A stretch of 64,000 nucleotides of DNA. Origin: Paenibacillus sp. FSL M7-0420. GTDB lineage: Bacteria > Bacillota > Bacilli > Paenibacillales > Paenibacillaceae. The DNA is taken from positions 1,302,001 through 1,366,000 of the forward strand of contig NZ_JBBOCJ010000001.1 of the NCBI RefSeq assembly GCF_038002345.1, written 5' to 3'. The notes below the pieces were generated by a model, which was not told where the DNA came from, did no database searches, and was given only the letters and a program-made list of their open reading frames with translations. The translations under genes were made by a program, and so were the position numbers. Below are positions 45,792-54,132 of this stretch, piece after piece (the first letter of the stretch is position 1; every line of letters begins with the position of its first letter).

Positions 45792-46760
45792 ATGATTTAT
45801 GACCATATTCTGCAGTTGTCCGGAAATACGCCGTTGATATTATTACATTCTAAAGATATTGAACACATTGATCTGTATGCAAAACTGGAATTTTACAATC
45901 CGACCGGCAGTGTTAAAGACAGGGCTGCATCCTACATCATTTCAAAAGTGATAAATACCGGAGAAATTAATCAGGATACGATGATCGTCGAATCTTCCTC
46001 CGGAAATTTCGGTATCGCCTTAGCGGCGATATGTAAGAGGAAGGGCCTAAAATTCACCTGTGTCATTGACCCGAATATAAACGAAATCAATGAAGTGCTG
46101 ATCCGTAAACTGGGTGCCGAGGTTGTAAAAGTTACCGAGGTGGACGAGAACGGGGGATATCTTCTCAACCGGATCAAGAAGGTCAAGGAACTATTGGCCA
46201 ACACTCCCAATTCCTACTGGGTCAACCAATACGGAAATCCCTATAATTCGGATGCCTACTACCATTTGCTGGGCGGAGAAATATGCGATGGGTTGGATGA
46301 TATTGACTATGTTTTTTTGGGAGTAAGCTCCGGGGGAACCATTAGCGGCGTATCCAGACGTATCAAGGAGAAATTTCCCCATGCCAAGATTATTGCCGTT
46401 GATATTTATGGCTCCGTCATCTTTGGCGGAAAGCCCCATAAACGCTATATACCAGGGATAGGCTCCAGTATGGTGCCCTCTATATTAAGTGAAGCCATGA
46501 TTGACGACGTTGTGATTGTAGATGAAGAGTCGGTCATTCAGGCATGCTACGAACTGCTGGATGAGAATATCATTTTTGCCGGAGGATCATCCGGATCTGT
46601 GTATTGCGCTGTCAAAAAATATTTCCATGATAAAAAGTTTAGTCGCAGACCGAAGGTAGTGTCTGTCTTTGCTGACAGGGGAGAGCGGTATTCTAATACC
46701 ATATACAATGATTGCTGGGCAACAGAGTTTATCAATAAAAGTCATAGTTTGGTTAATTGA
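45792..46760 (+). CDS. SbnA-like PLP enzyme for L-2,3-diaminopropionate
   Basis: The 322-residue fold-type II PLP enzyme is of the cysteine synthase type. The PLP lysine lies in YNPTGSVKDRAASYI, the substrate loop in ESSSGNFGIALAA, and the phosphate cradle in SSGGTISGVSRRI. Only the two DAP-type enzymes SbnA and ZmaU are known to sit next to an ornithine-cyclodeaminase homologue as here. SbnA condenses O-phospho-L-serine with L-glutamate to the amino-carboxyethyl glutamate intermediate, which SbnB then oxidises. I chose ATG 45792 (MIYDHILQLSGNTPL), matching the family start and the paralogue at 50473; a GTG at 45747 would add 15 residues. Confidence 0.85.
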   Translation: MIYDHILQLSGNTPLILLHSKDIEHIDLYAKLEFYNPTGSVKDRAASYIISKVINTGEINQDTMIVESSSGNFGIALAAICKRKGLKFTCVIDPNINEINEVLIRKLGAEVVKVTEVDENGGYLLNRIKKVKELLANTPNSYWVNQYGNPYNSDAYYHLLGGEICDGLDDIDYVFLGVSSGGTISGVSRRIKEKFPHAKIIAVDIYGSVIFGGKPHKRYIPGIGSSMVPSILSEAMIDDVVIVDEESVIQACYELLDENIIFAGGSSGSVYCAVKKYFHDKKFSRRPKVVSVFADRGERYSNTIYNDCWATEFINKSHSLVN

Positions 46761-46791
46761 CTTGTTGAAATTTGATTAAGGTGGGAGCGAC

Positions 46792-47763
46792 ATGATTTAT
46801 CTGAACGAACATGATCTTTTAGAAATCGGAGTCGATTGGGAGCATGCAATTGCGGCAATTGAACAGGCAGTGCACTGTATCGATAAAGAGGATTATGCTC
46901 AGCCGATTAAACCTTATCTTCGGTTTAAAGATCTCAAGAACCGCATTATTGCCATGCCTGCTTATGTTGGCGGCGATATCGATCTGTGCGGCATCAAGTG
47001 GATCGCCAGCTTTCCGGACAATATTTACAAGGAAAAGCCAAGGGCGCACAGTGTGGTTGTTTTAAATGATACATCTACAGGCGAACCTGTCTCTATAATT
47101 AACACTTCATTGCTAAGTGTAATCCGTACTGCTGCAGTTAGCGGATTAATGATGAAATATTATCTCAAAGAAAGAAAGTCTGCAAAGTATAAGCTCGGTA
47201 TCATAGGCTGGGGGCCAATTGGTCAATACCATCTGCGAATGTCTCTGGCTGTGCTTGGCGACAGGGCTTCGGAGATCTGGCTTTACGACATCAGACAGAT
47301 TATACACCTGGAAGATGTGCCTGAAGCGTACAGGGATAAGGTGAAAATTGCCGAATCATGGAAGGAAGCGTATGGGCAGTCGGATATCCTTATAACTTGT
47401 ACTGTAGCCAGTGAGTCGTATATCGATATGAAGCCCAAAGTGGGGGCTTTGCTGCTGAATGTCTCTTTAAGAGATTTCAAGACAGATGTTTATGAATATG
47501 TGAGCCATTCTATCATTGTCGACGATTGGGAAGAGGTATGCCGGGAAAATACGGATATTGAAAATTTCAGCAAATATAAGGGGCTGCGCCAGGAGGATAC
47601 ACGCTCAATTACAGATATCATCTGCAGAAATGGCATGGCGGAGTATCGCATGAATGACACTGTAATGTTCAACCCGATGGGAATGGCGATTTTCGATATG
47701 GCAATTGCTTCATATTATCTGGACTGTGCAGTGAAGAATGGGATTGGGCTATTGCTTGAATAG
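46792..47763 (+). CDS. SbnB-like ornithine cyclodeaminase-family dehydrogenase
   Basis: This 323-residue protein belongs to the ornithine cyclodeaminase/mu-crystallin family. MPAYVGGDIDLCGIKWIAS and INTSLLSVIRTAAVSGLMM are family motifs, followed by the NAD-binding strand LGIIGWGPIGQYHLRM near residue 140. SbnB homologues oxidise the glutamate adduct made by SbnA, releasing L-2,3-diaminopropionate and 2-oxoglutarate. It is 31 bp after the SbnA-like gene, with a good ribosome binding site (GTGGGAG), so the two are co-translated. Together with the SbnI-like protein at 59804 the cluster should make its own diaminopropionate. Confidence 0.88.
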   Translation: MIYLNEHDLLEIGVDWEHAIAAIEQAVHCIDKEDYAQPIKPYLRFKDLKNRIIAMPAYVGGDIDLCGIKWIASFPDNIYKEKPRAHSVVVLNDTSTGEPVSIINTSLLSVIRTAAVSGLMMKYYLKERKSAKYKLGIIGWGPIGQYHLRMSLAVLGDRASEIWLYDIRQIIHLEDVPEAYRDKVKIAESWKEAYGQSDILITCTVASESYIDMKPKVGALLLNVSLRDFKTDVYEYVSHSIIVDDWEEVCRENTDIENFSKYKGLRQEDTRSITDIICRNGMAEYRMNDTVMFNPMGMAIFDMAIASYYLDCAVKNGIGLLLE

Positions 47764-47796
47764 GCACCTAAAATACTCACAAAGGTCTGATGAAAA

Positions 47797-49278
47797 TTGA
47801 AAAATAATCTAATTTTCGAGATGTTGGCCACAAGCGCCATGAAGTTCAAAGATAAGACAGCCGTCACCTACAAAAATGAAACGTATAGCTACACGGCAAT
47901 GCTGGATGAGATTCATATGCTGTCCAAGCATATCCATGAATTAACCGTGACGCTGGATCATCCTGTGGGATTGTTATTTAAAAATTGCCCAGAATTCATC
48001 ATTGGTTACTATGGCTTAATTAAGGAAGATATTGTGACCATGCTTATAGACCATAAGCTCAAGGGCGATGAGCTGCAGGCGCTGGTTAATGATTGCCATC
48101 TAGGAGGCTTTCTGCTGCATCGTGATGAGTTGGAGCATTTCGCGCTTAAGGACAAGTTCGATTGCGTCTTGGAATACAAAAATTTTGCCTTGTTGTACAA
48201 GACCGATCATCAATACAACCGGCCTTATAATCAAGCCGAATTGATGGCAGTGACATCCTGCAGATTCTCATCGGGTACTACCGGTGGACCTAAATGTATG
48301 ATGTACGCAGAGGACAATATTATAGCTGCTGCGACCAATTGGAAGAATACTATTCATTTGAATGAGCAGGATAAAATCCTCTGCCTGGCCAATTATACGC
48401 ATGGTCTGGCGTTTAACACCTCTATGCTGTCTCCGTTATCCGTTGGGGCGGAGATTCATATGCTGGACAGCCTGATGCCCCGAGCAATCGCAAAATATAT
48501 CGAGCAAAAACGCATCACGAAACTTGTCGCCTTCCCGGTGCTTTATCAAATTATGGCAGAAAAAAATATGAAGGATGCATATGATCTGGCATCGCTCAGA
48601 ATATGTGTCTCTTCAGGCACTGTATTGCATGCGGAAATCAAACAAAAGTTCAAAGAAAATATCGGTATCCATATCGCAGATTTGTACGGAGTAGCGGAAA
48701 CAGGTCTATGCATCCTCAATAATAGCAACAAAACGGACTCGGTAGGCCAGCCATTAGCGGGTGTGGAAATAGCAATTATGGATGATCATGGCAATAAATT
48801 GCCAATTGGTGGGGAAGGGCAAATCGCTATTAAGAGCGGTTCCATGGCTAAAGGCTACTATAACGTTCCGGGACTATTTGAGAATCGGGTAACACAGGAG
48901 GGATTCTATCTCTCTGGAGATATTGCCGTGATGGATGAAAATAGCTTTGTCTTTGTGAAGGGTCGCAAACAGGATTTTGTCGATATTGCCGGCAAGAAAG
49001 TAGATCCTAAGGAAATTGAGGAGGTCCTGCTGAGGATTGAAGGAATTGATGATGTAGCTGTTTTCGGTAAAAAAAGTACTAAAACCAAACTCGAGGTATT
49101 ATGTGCCGCCGTCGTTTCCAGACATGGAGTCAGTAAAGAGGATATTGTTGAGTTTATCCAGCCGCGGTTAGCTGCCTACAAAATTCCGCAGCGGATTTTA
49201 TTTATGGAGCAGTTGCCCAGAAATACGTATGGAAAAGTATTGCGGAGAGTACTAATTGATAGCATGAGCGAAATTTGA
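47797..49278 (+). CDS. Stand-alone acyl/aminoacyl-AMP ligase
   Basis: This is a 493-residue member of the ANL (acyl-CoA synthetase / NRPS adenylation) family with no carrier domain. The P-loop reads SSGTTGGPKCMMYAED, where the usual Gly after Lys is Cys. YGVAETG, the hinge GDIAVMDENSFVFVKGRKQDF and the C-terminal catalytic Lys in NTYGKVLRR are present. It activates a carboxylic acid as AMP ester and likely loads the free carrier protein at 51949 rather than CoA. The substrate could be made by the neighbouring aminotransferase or cysteine-synthase paralogue. TTG start; no strong ribosome binding site is visible beyond AAAGG about 10 bases upstream. Confidence 0.85.
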   Translation: MKNNLIFEMLATSAMKFKDKTAVTYKNETYSYTAMLDEIHMLSKHIHELTVTLDHPVGLLFKNCPEFIIGYYGLIKEDIVTMLIDHKLKGDELQALVNDCHLGGFLLHRDELEHFALKDKFDCVLEYKNFALLYKTDHQYNRPYNQAELMAVTSCRFSSGTTGGPKCMMYAEDNIIAAATNWKNTIHLNEQDKILCLANYTHGLAFNTSMLSPLSVGAEIHMLDSLMPRAIAKYIEQKRITKLVAFPVLYQIMAEKNMKDAYDLASLRICVSSGTVLHAEIKQKFKENIGIHIADLYGVAETGLCILNNSNKTDSVGQPLAGVEIAIMDDHGNKLPIGGEGQIAIKSGSMAKGYYNVPGLFENRVTQEGFYLSGDIAVMDENSFVFVKGRKQDFVDIAGKKVDPKEIEEVLLRIEGIDDVAVFGKKSTKTKLEVLCAAVVSRHGVSKEDIVEFIQPRLAAYKIPQRILFMEQLPRNTYGKVLRRVLIDSMSEI

Positions 49279-49306
49279 TTAAAACTATGATGTTAGGAGA
49301 CATGCT

Positions 49307-50476
49307 ATGAGCAGGTTGCAAGTGTCACAAAGGGTACTAGATTTGCCGCCGTATATTTTCGCAAAACTGGAGCAAATGAAAAGTGATTATATCATGAGCC
49401 ATTCGGATCTTATTGATCTGGGGGTTGGTGATCCAGATTTCCAGACGCAAGAAAATATAGTGCGCATGATGAAGGAGCAATTGGATAATCCGGACAATCA
49501 TCGTTACCCGAGCTTTAAAGGTGAGAAAGAGTTGAGAGAGGCTATAAGCCGGTGGTATAAAACCAATTATGAGGTAGAACTTGATCCGGAGACGGAAATT
49601 TTGGTGCTTATCGGTTCTAAAGAAGGCTTGGCGCATTTGCCCATGGCCATTCTTAACGAAGGAGATTACGCACTTGTACCCGATCCGGCTTATCCGGCTT
49701 ACCTGTCGAGTATTATTCTGGCCGGAGGAATCCCGTATTTTATGCCTTTGACAAGAGGGGAGAAATATTTCCCAATTATGGAGGATATTCCGCAGGGGAT
49801 AGCGTCAAAGGCCAAACTGATGTTTCTCAATTATCCCAACAATCCAACTTCCGTAATGGCGGATGAAGCTTCTTATGCAAAGGCCATCCGATTTGCCGAG
49901 AAAAATGGTACAGTTATCGCTCAGGACTTTGCCTATTCTGAGTTGGCATTTGACGGTTTGAAGCCACTCAGCTTCTTGTCCGTGAAGGGGGCGAAGAATG
50001 TGGGAGTGGAATTCCACTCTTTCTCCAAAACCTTTGCGATGACGGGCTGGAGGCTCGGTTTTGTCGTCGGGAACAGCGAAGTGCTGGCCGCACTTGCCAA
50101 GGTGAAGAGCTGTATGGATTCCGGTGTCTTTAAAGCAGTGCAGTATGCCGGTATAGAAGGATTAACTGGGCCTGCGGATGCGCTCGAAGCGATGAAAAAG
50201 GAGTATTCGGTACGCAGGGATCTGCTGGCTAAGGGACTTAATCGGTTGGGATGGGATTTCGATAATCCTGGTGCCACTTTTTATTTCTGGGTCAAGGTAC
50301 CAGAGAAATACAATATGGATTCCATCCGTTTCGCCGAGTATTTGCTTGAGAAGAAAGGAATCATGGTCACTCCTGGCATCGGTTTCGGCAGCATGGGAGA
50401 AGGCTATATCCGGATAGCCATCAATCTGCCCAGTCACCAAATCGAGGAAGTATTAAAAAGGTTGGAAACGCTATGA
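49307..50476 (+). CDS. Fold-type I aminotransferase (DapL-like)
   Basis: This 389-residue class I/II aminotransferase is most like LL-diaminopimelate or aspartate-type enzymes. DLGVGDPDFQTQE lies at the N-terminus, LNYPNNPTSVMADE in the middle, and the PLP lysine in FHSFSKTFAMTGWRLGF near residue 240. GIGFGSMGEGYIRIA closes the domain. It exchanges amino and keto groups on a small acid, likely a building block for this cluster. Good ribosome binding site (AGGAGAC). The last codons overlap the following cysteine-synthase paralogue by 4 bp, which suggests that the two act in one short pathway. Confidence 0.88.
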   Translation: MSRLQVSQRVLDLPPYIFAKLEQMKSDYIMSHSDLIDLGVGDPDFQTQENIVRMMKEQLDNPDNHRYPSFKGEKELREAISRWYKTNYEVELDPETEILVLIGSKEGLAHLPMAILNEGDYALVPDPAYPAYLSSIILAGGIPYFMPLTRGEKYFPIMEDIPQGIASKAKLMFLNYPNNPTSVMADEASYAKAIRFAEKNGTVIAQDFAYSELAFDGLKPLSFLSVKGAKNVGVEFHSFSKTFAMTGWRLGFVVGNSEVLAALAKVKSCMDSGVFKAVQYAGIEGLTGPADALEAMKKEYSVRRDLLAKGLNRLGWDFDNPGATFYFWVKVPEKYNMDSIRFAEYLLEKKGIMVTPGIGFGSMGEGYIRIAINLPSHQIEEVLKRLETL

Positions 50477-51552
50477 TTCTATATAACGATATACTGGGAA
50501 CGGTTGGGAATACACCGATTGTCCGGATTAACAAGCTGGCGGATCATAAACGGAAGAATATTTTTGCCAAGCTAGAATTCTTCAATCCCGGCAAAAGTGT
50601 TAAGGACAGAATTGCCTTGAATATTATCAGCGAGGCAGAAGCCGAAGGGAAACTGAATAAAGACAGTATCATTCTGGAATCATCATCGGGAAATACCGGC
50701 ATTGGGTTAAGTATCGTGAGCAGGGTCAAGGGTTATCCCAATATCATCGTCGTTGACAAGAATTGCCCCAATGAAAAAATCAAACTGCTCAAGGCGCTCG
50801 GAGCTACTATTGTCATGATAACAACAGAAAAGAATGACAGCGAAGATTTAACCGAAAGAAGAATTGAATTTGTCAATCAAGCCAGAGATATACTGGATCA
50901 TGTGTTTGTTCCCAATCAGTATGAAAATCCGAACGCTCCTCTTGCCCACTATAAACATACCGGACAGGAAATCATTAATTTCATGGAAGAAACCGGTATA
51001 TATTTCAAAGCAATATTTATTAGTGTCGGGACAGGGGGAACCATAAGCGGTATTTCCAAAAGAATCAAAGAATTCGATCCATCGATCCAGATTATCGGTG
51101 TAGAGCCCTTGGGGTCAACGTTGTTCGGTGGGGAAAAGGGACCATATTTACAGCAGGGCCCAGGAAACTATTTTCAGCCCAAAAATCTCATCTACCACGA
51201 TATTGACTTAGGTATTAAAGTGTCGGATCAAGATGCTTTTAATATGTGCAGAAGATTGGCGCTGCAGGAAGGAATATTGGTCGGCGGTTCCTCCGGGGGA
51301 GTGATGCACTCTGCAATAGACATGTGCAATGAAATAGCCGGAAATGTTCTGTGCGTTCTGCCCGACGGAGGAGAGAAGTATCTGGACTCTATTTACTCTG
51401 ACAAATGGCTGATGGAGAAAGGCGTTGTTGTAGAACAGCAAAATATCAATGATGTCCATATTTTGAACATTGACGGATTGACGGATTACAGCGAATTTAT
51501 CCGTAAGTTAAGAGGAGTGGTGCTGAAAGATGAGGATCAAGGAACCTTATGA
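50473..51552 (+). CDS. Second cysteine-synthase-family PLP enzyme
   Basis: The 359-residue fold-type II PLP enzyme is paralogous to the SbnA-like protein at 45792. It has the PLP lysine in FFNPGKSVKDRIALNI, the loop ESSSGNTGIGLSIV, and the phosphate cradle SVGTGGTISGISKRI. It keeps EPLGSTLFGG and GGSSGGVMHSA and has a 35-residue C-terminal extension that the other lacks. It should perform beta-replacement on Ser-type substrates such as O-phosphoserine or O-acetylserine, but the nucleophile is unknown. Being coupled to the aminotransferase and lacking its own cyclodeaminase partner, it probably makes a different beta-substituted alanine. Confidence 0.85.
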   Translation: MILYNDILGTVGNTPIVRINKLADHKRKNIFAKLEFFNPGKSVKDRIALNIISEAEAEGKLNKDSIILESSSGNTGIGLSIVSRVKGYPNIIVVDKNCPNEKIKLLKALGATIVMITTEKNDSEDLTERRIEFVNQARDILDHVFVPNQYENPNAPLAHYKHTGQEIINFMEETGIYFKAIFISVGTGGTISGISKRIKEFDPSIQIIGVEPLGSTLFGGEKGPYLQQGPGNYFQPKNLIYHDIDLGIKVSDQDAFNMCRRLALQEGILVGGSSGGVMHSAIDMCNEIAGNVLCVLPDGGEKYLDSIYSDKWLMEKGVVVEQQNINDVHILNIDGLTDYSEFIRKLRGVVLKDEDQGTL

Positions 51553-51895
51553 AAATCTATTTGGGTTTGTGCCGGAACTTACAGAAAAAAGACATCAGTT
51601 TTCTACGGAAGTAATGCCAGAAATTCTTGAAATTCACGAACTTTTCCGGGAGAAAAGCATGCATTCAGGCGAGCTTGATGAAAAGACGGGTCAAATGATT
51701 TTGTTCGCACTGTTAGCCTCGCATATGAGGGAAGGCGCACAAGTCCATGCCATATCTTCAAGAAGACTAGGAGCTACATGGAAGGAACTTCATGCGGTAG
51801 CAAATCTGGTGTTTCTATTCTCGGGATTGTCGGCGATGAATTTCGCGATACGTATCCTTTTTGACTTGAAAAGCAAGGAAGAGGCTGGCCTATGA
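51530..51895 (+). CDS. Carboxymuconolactone decarboxylase/AhpD-fold small protein
   Basis: This 121-residue all-helical protein resembles the CMD/AhpD fold. The segment QVHAISSRRLGATWKELHAV, with a conserved His, matches the family centre. It has no cysteine at all, so it cannot act as an AhpD-type thiol peroxidase. Its start lies 23 bp inside the preceding gene with AGAGGAG upstream, so translation is coupled. Its role in the pathway is unknown; decarboxylation or binding of a small acid are family-based guesses. Confidence 0.6.
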   Translation: MRIKEPYENLFGFVPELTEKRHQFSTEVMPEILEIHELFREKSMHSGELDEKTGQMILFALLASHMREGAQVHAISSRRLGATWKELHAVANLVFLFSGLSAMNFAIRILFDLKSKEEAGL

Positions 51896-51948
51896 TTCTC
51901 GGAGAGCAGCGGCAGAAGGCTGTATTATTTTAAAGGGGGAGCTTACAA

Positions 51949-52224
51949 ATGACAACGACTAAAACAGAAGTGGAAGCCAAAGTAAAGGAGATTGTTGCAT
52001 CCATTGCTGATTTTGAGTTAGAGGCAACTGCAATTGATTCCGGGAAGGACGGACTGAAAAAACTCGGATTAAATTCGCTGGCTCTCATTCGAATTATGGT
52101 AGAGATCGAAAAAGAATATGAAATCGAAATGAACATTGACGAAGAGAACGATTATATTATGAACTCTGTCTGCGATTTGGCGGAGTATATCCTATCTTGG
52201 GAATCGGATAATTTGGGCCTATAA
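51949..52224 (+). CDS. Free-standing acyl carrier protein
   Basis: This 91-residue carrier protein has its phosphopantetheine site in KKLGLNSLALIRIMVEIE, Ser near residue 44. Asn replaces the usual Asp before the Ser. It is helical and acidic, and it lies next to the ligase, the CMD-like gene and a BtrH-type acyltransferase two genes on. It probably carries the acid activated by the ligase at 47797, which BtrH-type chemistry then moves to the product. Ribosome binding site AAAGGGGGAG. Confidence 0.85.
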   Translation: MTTTKTEVEAKVKEIVASIADFELEATAIDSGKDGLKKLGLNSLALIRIMVEIEKEYEIEMNIDEENDYIMNSVCDLAEYILSWESDNLGL

Positions 52225-52241
52225 GAAGGTTGGTGTTTAGA

Positions 52242-53066
52242 ATGAACAAAATCGGGTTTATTGGGCTTGGAAATATGGGGAGTATGCTGGTCGATCGGTT
52301 TCTCAACACCCACTGCCTGCAGCCTGAACAAATCTTAGTATCAACAAGATCGGTGTCCACGCTTGAGCTACCCGTGGAACGCTGCGCGGATAATCGGTCA
52401 TTGGCGAAGCAGTGCAAGTATATTTTTATATGTGTGAAACCTCGCGAAGTGAGGGAGGTACTTGCCGAAATCAAAGCGGAAATATTGCCGGATACGCATC
52501 TGATCTCCATTGCTGCTTGCGTAACTCTGGATAATATCTGCCAGGTGATCCCTTGTAAAGCGACCAAAGTGATTCCAAGTATAACATCTGAGGTGAACGA
52601 AGGCTATTCGTTGGTGTGTCATAATCTATATGTCAGTCCGGAAGAGGCAAAGTATGTAGAATTACTTTTTTCTTCAATCAGCCAGGTTAAACTTATCGCC
52701 GAAACGGGCTTTGAATCGGGTGCCGATTTGACAAGCTGCGCTCCCGGACTGTTCGCTGCTATGCTTGAGAACTTTATTTTGGCGGGAACCAGATGCGGTG
52801 ACTTTTCGCGGGAAGAGACCGAGTCAATGGTGATCCGGACGTTTTATGCCACCTTGAAATTACTGATCGAAAAGGAATTGACTCTTTCCGAGTTAATGTC
52901 CAAGGTTGCCACAAAAGGAGGAATCACGGAAGAGGGGATTAATAGTATCAACAAATATCTTCCAGGAGCCTTTGATGAAGTATTTCGGGTAACCCTGCAG
53001 AAACATGAAATGGTTAAAGAAATCTTAAGTAGAGAATATTTGACTGCAGAAGTCAGCGATGGCTAG
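52242..53066 (+). CDS. ProC/ComER-like imine reductase
   Basis: The 274-residue pyrroline-5-carboxylate reductase-type protein has the NAD(P)-binding motif IGFIGLGNMGSMLVDRF at its N-terminus, then FICVKPREVREVL and LISIAACVTL. The helical C-terminal half has VATKGGITEEGINSI where ProC has its substrate loop. It should reduce a C=N bond, possibly a cyclic imine formed from an aminoacyl or aminotransferase product of this cluster. ATG 52242 gives the family-typical start; TTG 52230 and GTG 52233 upstream are closer to the AGAAGG site and cannot be excluded. Confidence 0.85.
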   Translation: MNKIGFIGLGNMGSMLVDRFLNTHCLQPEQILVSTRSVSTLELPVERCADNRSLAKQCKYIFICVKPREVREVLAEIKAEILPDTHLISIAACVTLDNICQVIPCKATKVIPSITSEVNEGYSLVCHNLYVSPEEAKYVELLFSSISQVKLIAETGFESGADLTSCAPGLFAAMLENFILAGTRCGDFSREETESMVIRTFYATLKLLIEKELTLSELMSKVATKGGITEEGINSINKYLPGAFDEVFRVTLQKHEMVKEILSREYLTAEVSDG

Positions 53067-53099
53067 AGAAATATAATTAACTGTCGTAGGGAGTGAGAA

Positions 53100-54107
53100 A
53101 TGTTGGAGGCCTTACTCGATATCAAGCCATTATGGTACGAAAATAGCGACTGTTTTGAGAGTATAATTGCATCTGTCGCTGACTGGAAAGGTTATAACTA
53201 TGAAATGATTTTTACGCAATCCTGGGGCTTTGGCATTGACGAGGAGAATCCTGACTATCCCGGACTACTAGGCTGGAGAATTCATTCAGGTAAGGGACGA
53301 ATTGCCCCTGTTCTCCGGGAATTTCATCGTATTGAATTCGTGATGCAGCGCGCGGTCAATTTCGGAGAACTGATGAATATAATTCTTAATGAGTTGAACA
53401 AAGGGCTTCCCATAGCGATTGAAGTAGATATTTATAATTGCCCTTGGCAAAACGACTATCAAAAGATCCATAACAGCCATTTTGTTCTGGTTGTCGGAAT
53501 GGATAACGCAACCTGCAGTCTGATATGTGTAGATACAATGCCTCCTAAGAACAATGTTTCACTTCCCGTAGACTTTTTACAAGACAAGCTTGTCATGTGC
53601 GGTATCTTTAATTATTTGCCCGCTGAGAGTTCACCTTTGGATGCGCGACCAGTCTTGCGGGAGGTTACCGCTAAAGTCTTGGGACATAAAGGGTATTACA
53701 ACAATTTTGGGGACGAATTCGGTCCGAAGAATAATTTTGAAACCATGCGGTTATTCGCAATGTTTGTCCGGGAGAATATGAACTTGCGCGATGAAGTGTA
53801 CGGATATGACCAGTCAAACTTGAATATGGCTCCTATCATCTGGCGGCTGAAAAACATCGGTTGGAACCGCAAATTGTTTACCAAATCTCTGGAATATATG
53901 AGCCGGATTACTCCGCAGCTTGATTTTTCCGGATCTATTGAACAATTGAATCACGCGGCCCTATTATGGGATTGGGTCAGCAATTTATTATGGAAATCAG
54001 CTTTATCAGGTAACTTATCCAATAATAATGTGAAAATCGCGGACAAGATTATGCAAGCCGCCGATCTCGAAGAAGAGATCGCCTACATGTTCACCGAAAT
54101 GTGCTAA
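53100..54107 (+). CDS. BtrH-type acyltransferase
   Basis: The 335-residue protein has the BtrH N-terminal C39-peptidase-like fold. Cys18 in ENSDCFESII is the likely nucleophile, His near 127 in IHNSHFVLVVGMD the base, and VDTMPPKN a following Asp. BtrH of butirosin uses this chemistry to move an amino acid side chain from a carrier protein to an aminoglycoside amine. Here carriers are available on both sides: the free ACP at 51949 and the A-T protein at 54133. It would attach the activated unit to the nascent or released product. The degenerate relative at 14363 has Ala in place of the Cys. Confidence 0.8.
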   Translation: MLEALLDIKPLWYENSDCFESIIASVADWKGYNYEMIFTQSWGFGIDEENPDYPGLLGWRIHSGKGRIAPVLREFHRIEFVMQRAVNFGELMNIILNELNKGLPIAIEVDIYNCPWQNDYQKIHNSHFVLVVGMDNATCSLICVDTMPPKNNVSLPVDFLQDKLVMCGIFNYLPAESSPLDARPVLREVTAKVLGHKGYYNNFGDEFGPKNNFETMRLFAMFVRENMNLRDEVYGYDQSNLNMAPIIWRLKNIGWNRKLFTKSLEYMSRITPQLDFSGSIEQLNHAALLWDWVSNLLWKSALSGNLSNNNVKIADKIMQAADLEEEIAYMFTEMC

Positions 54108-54132
54108 TGAAGAAGGAGTGTTCACGACTATA

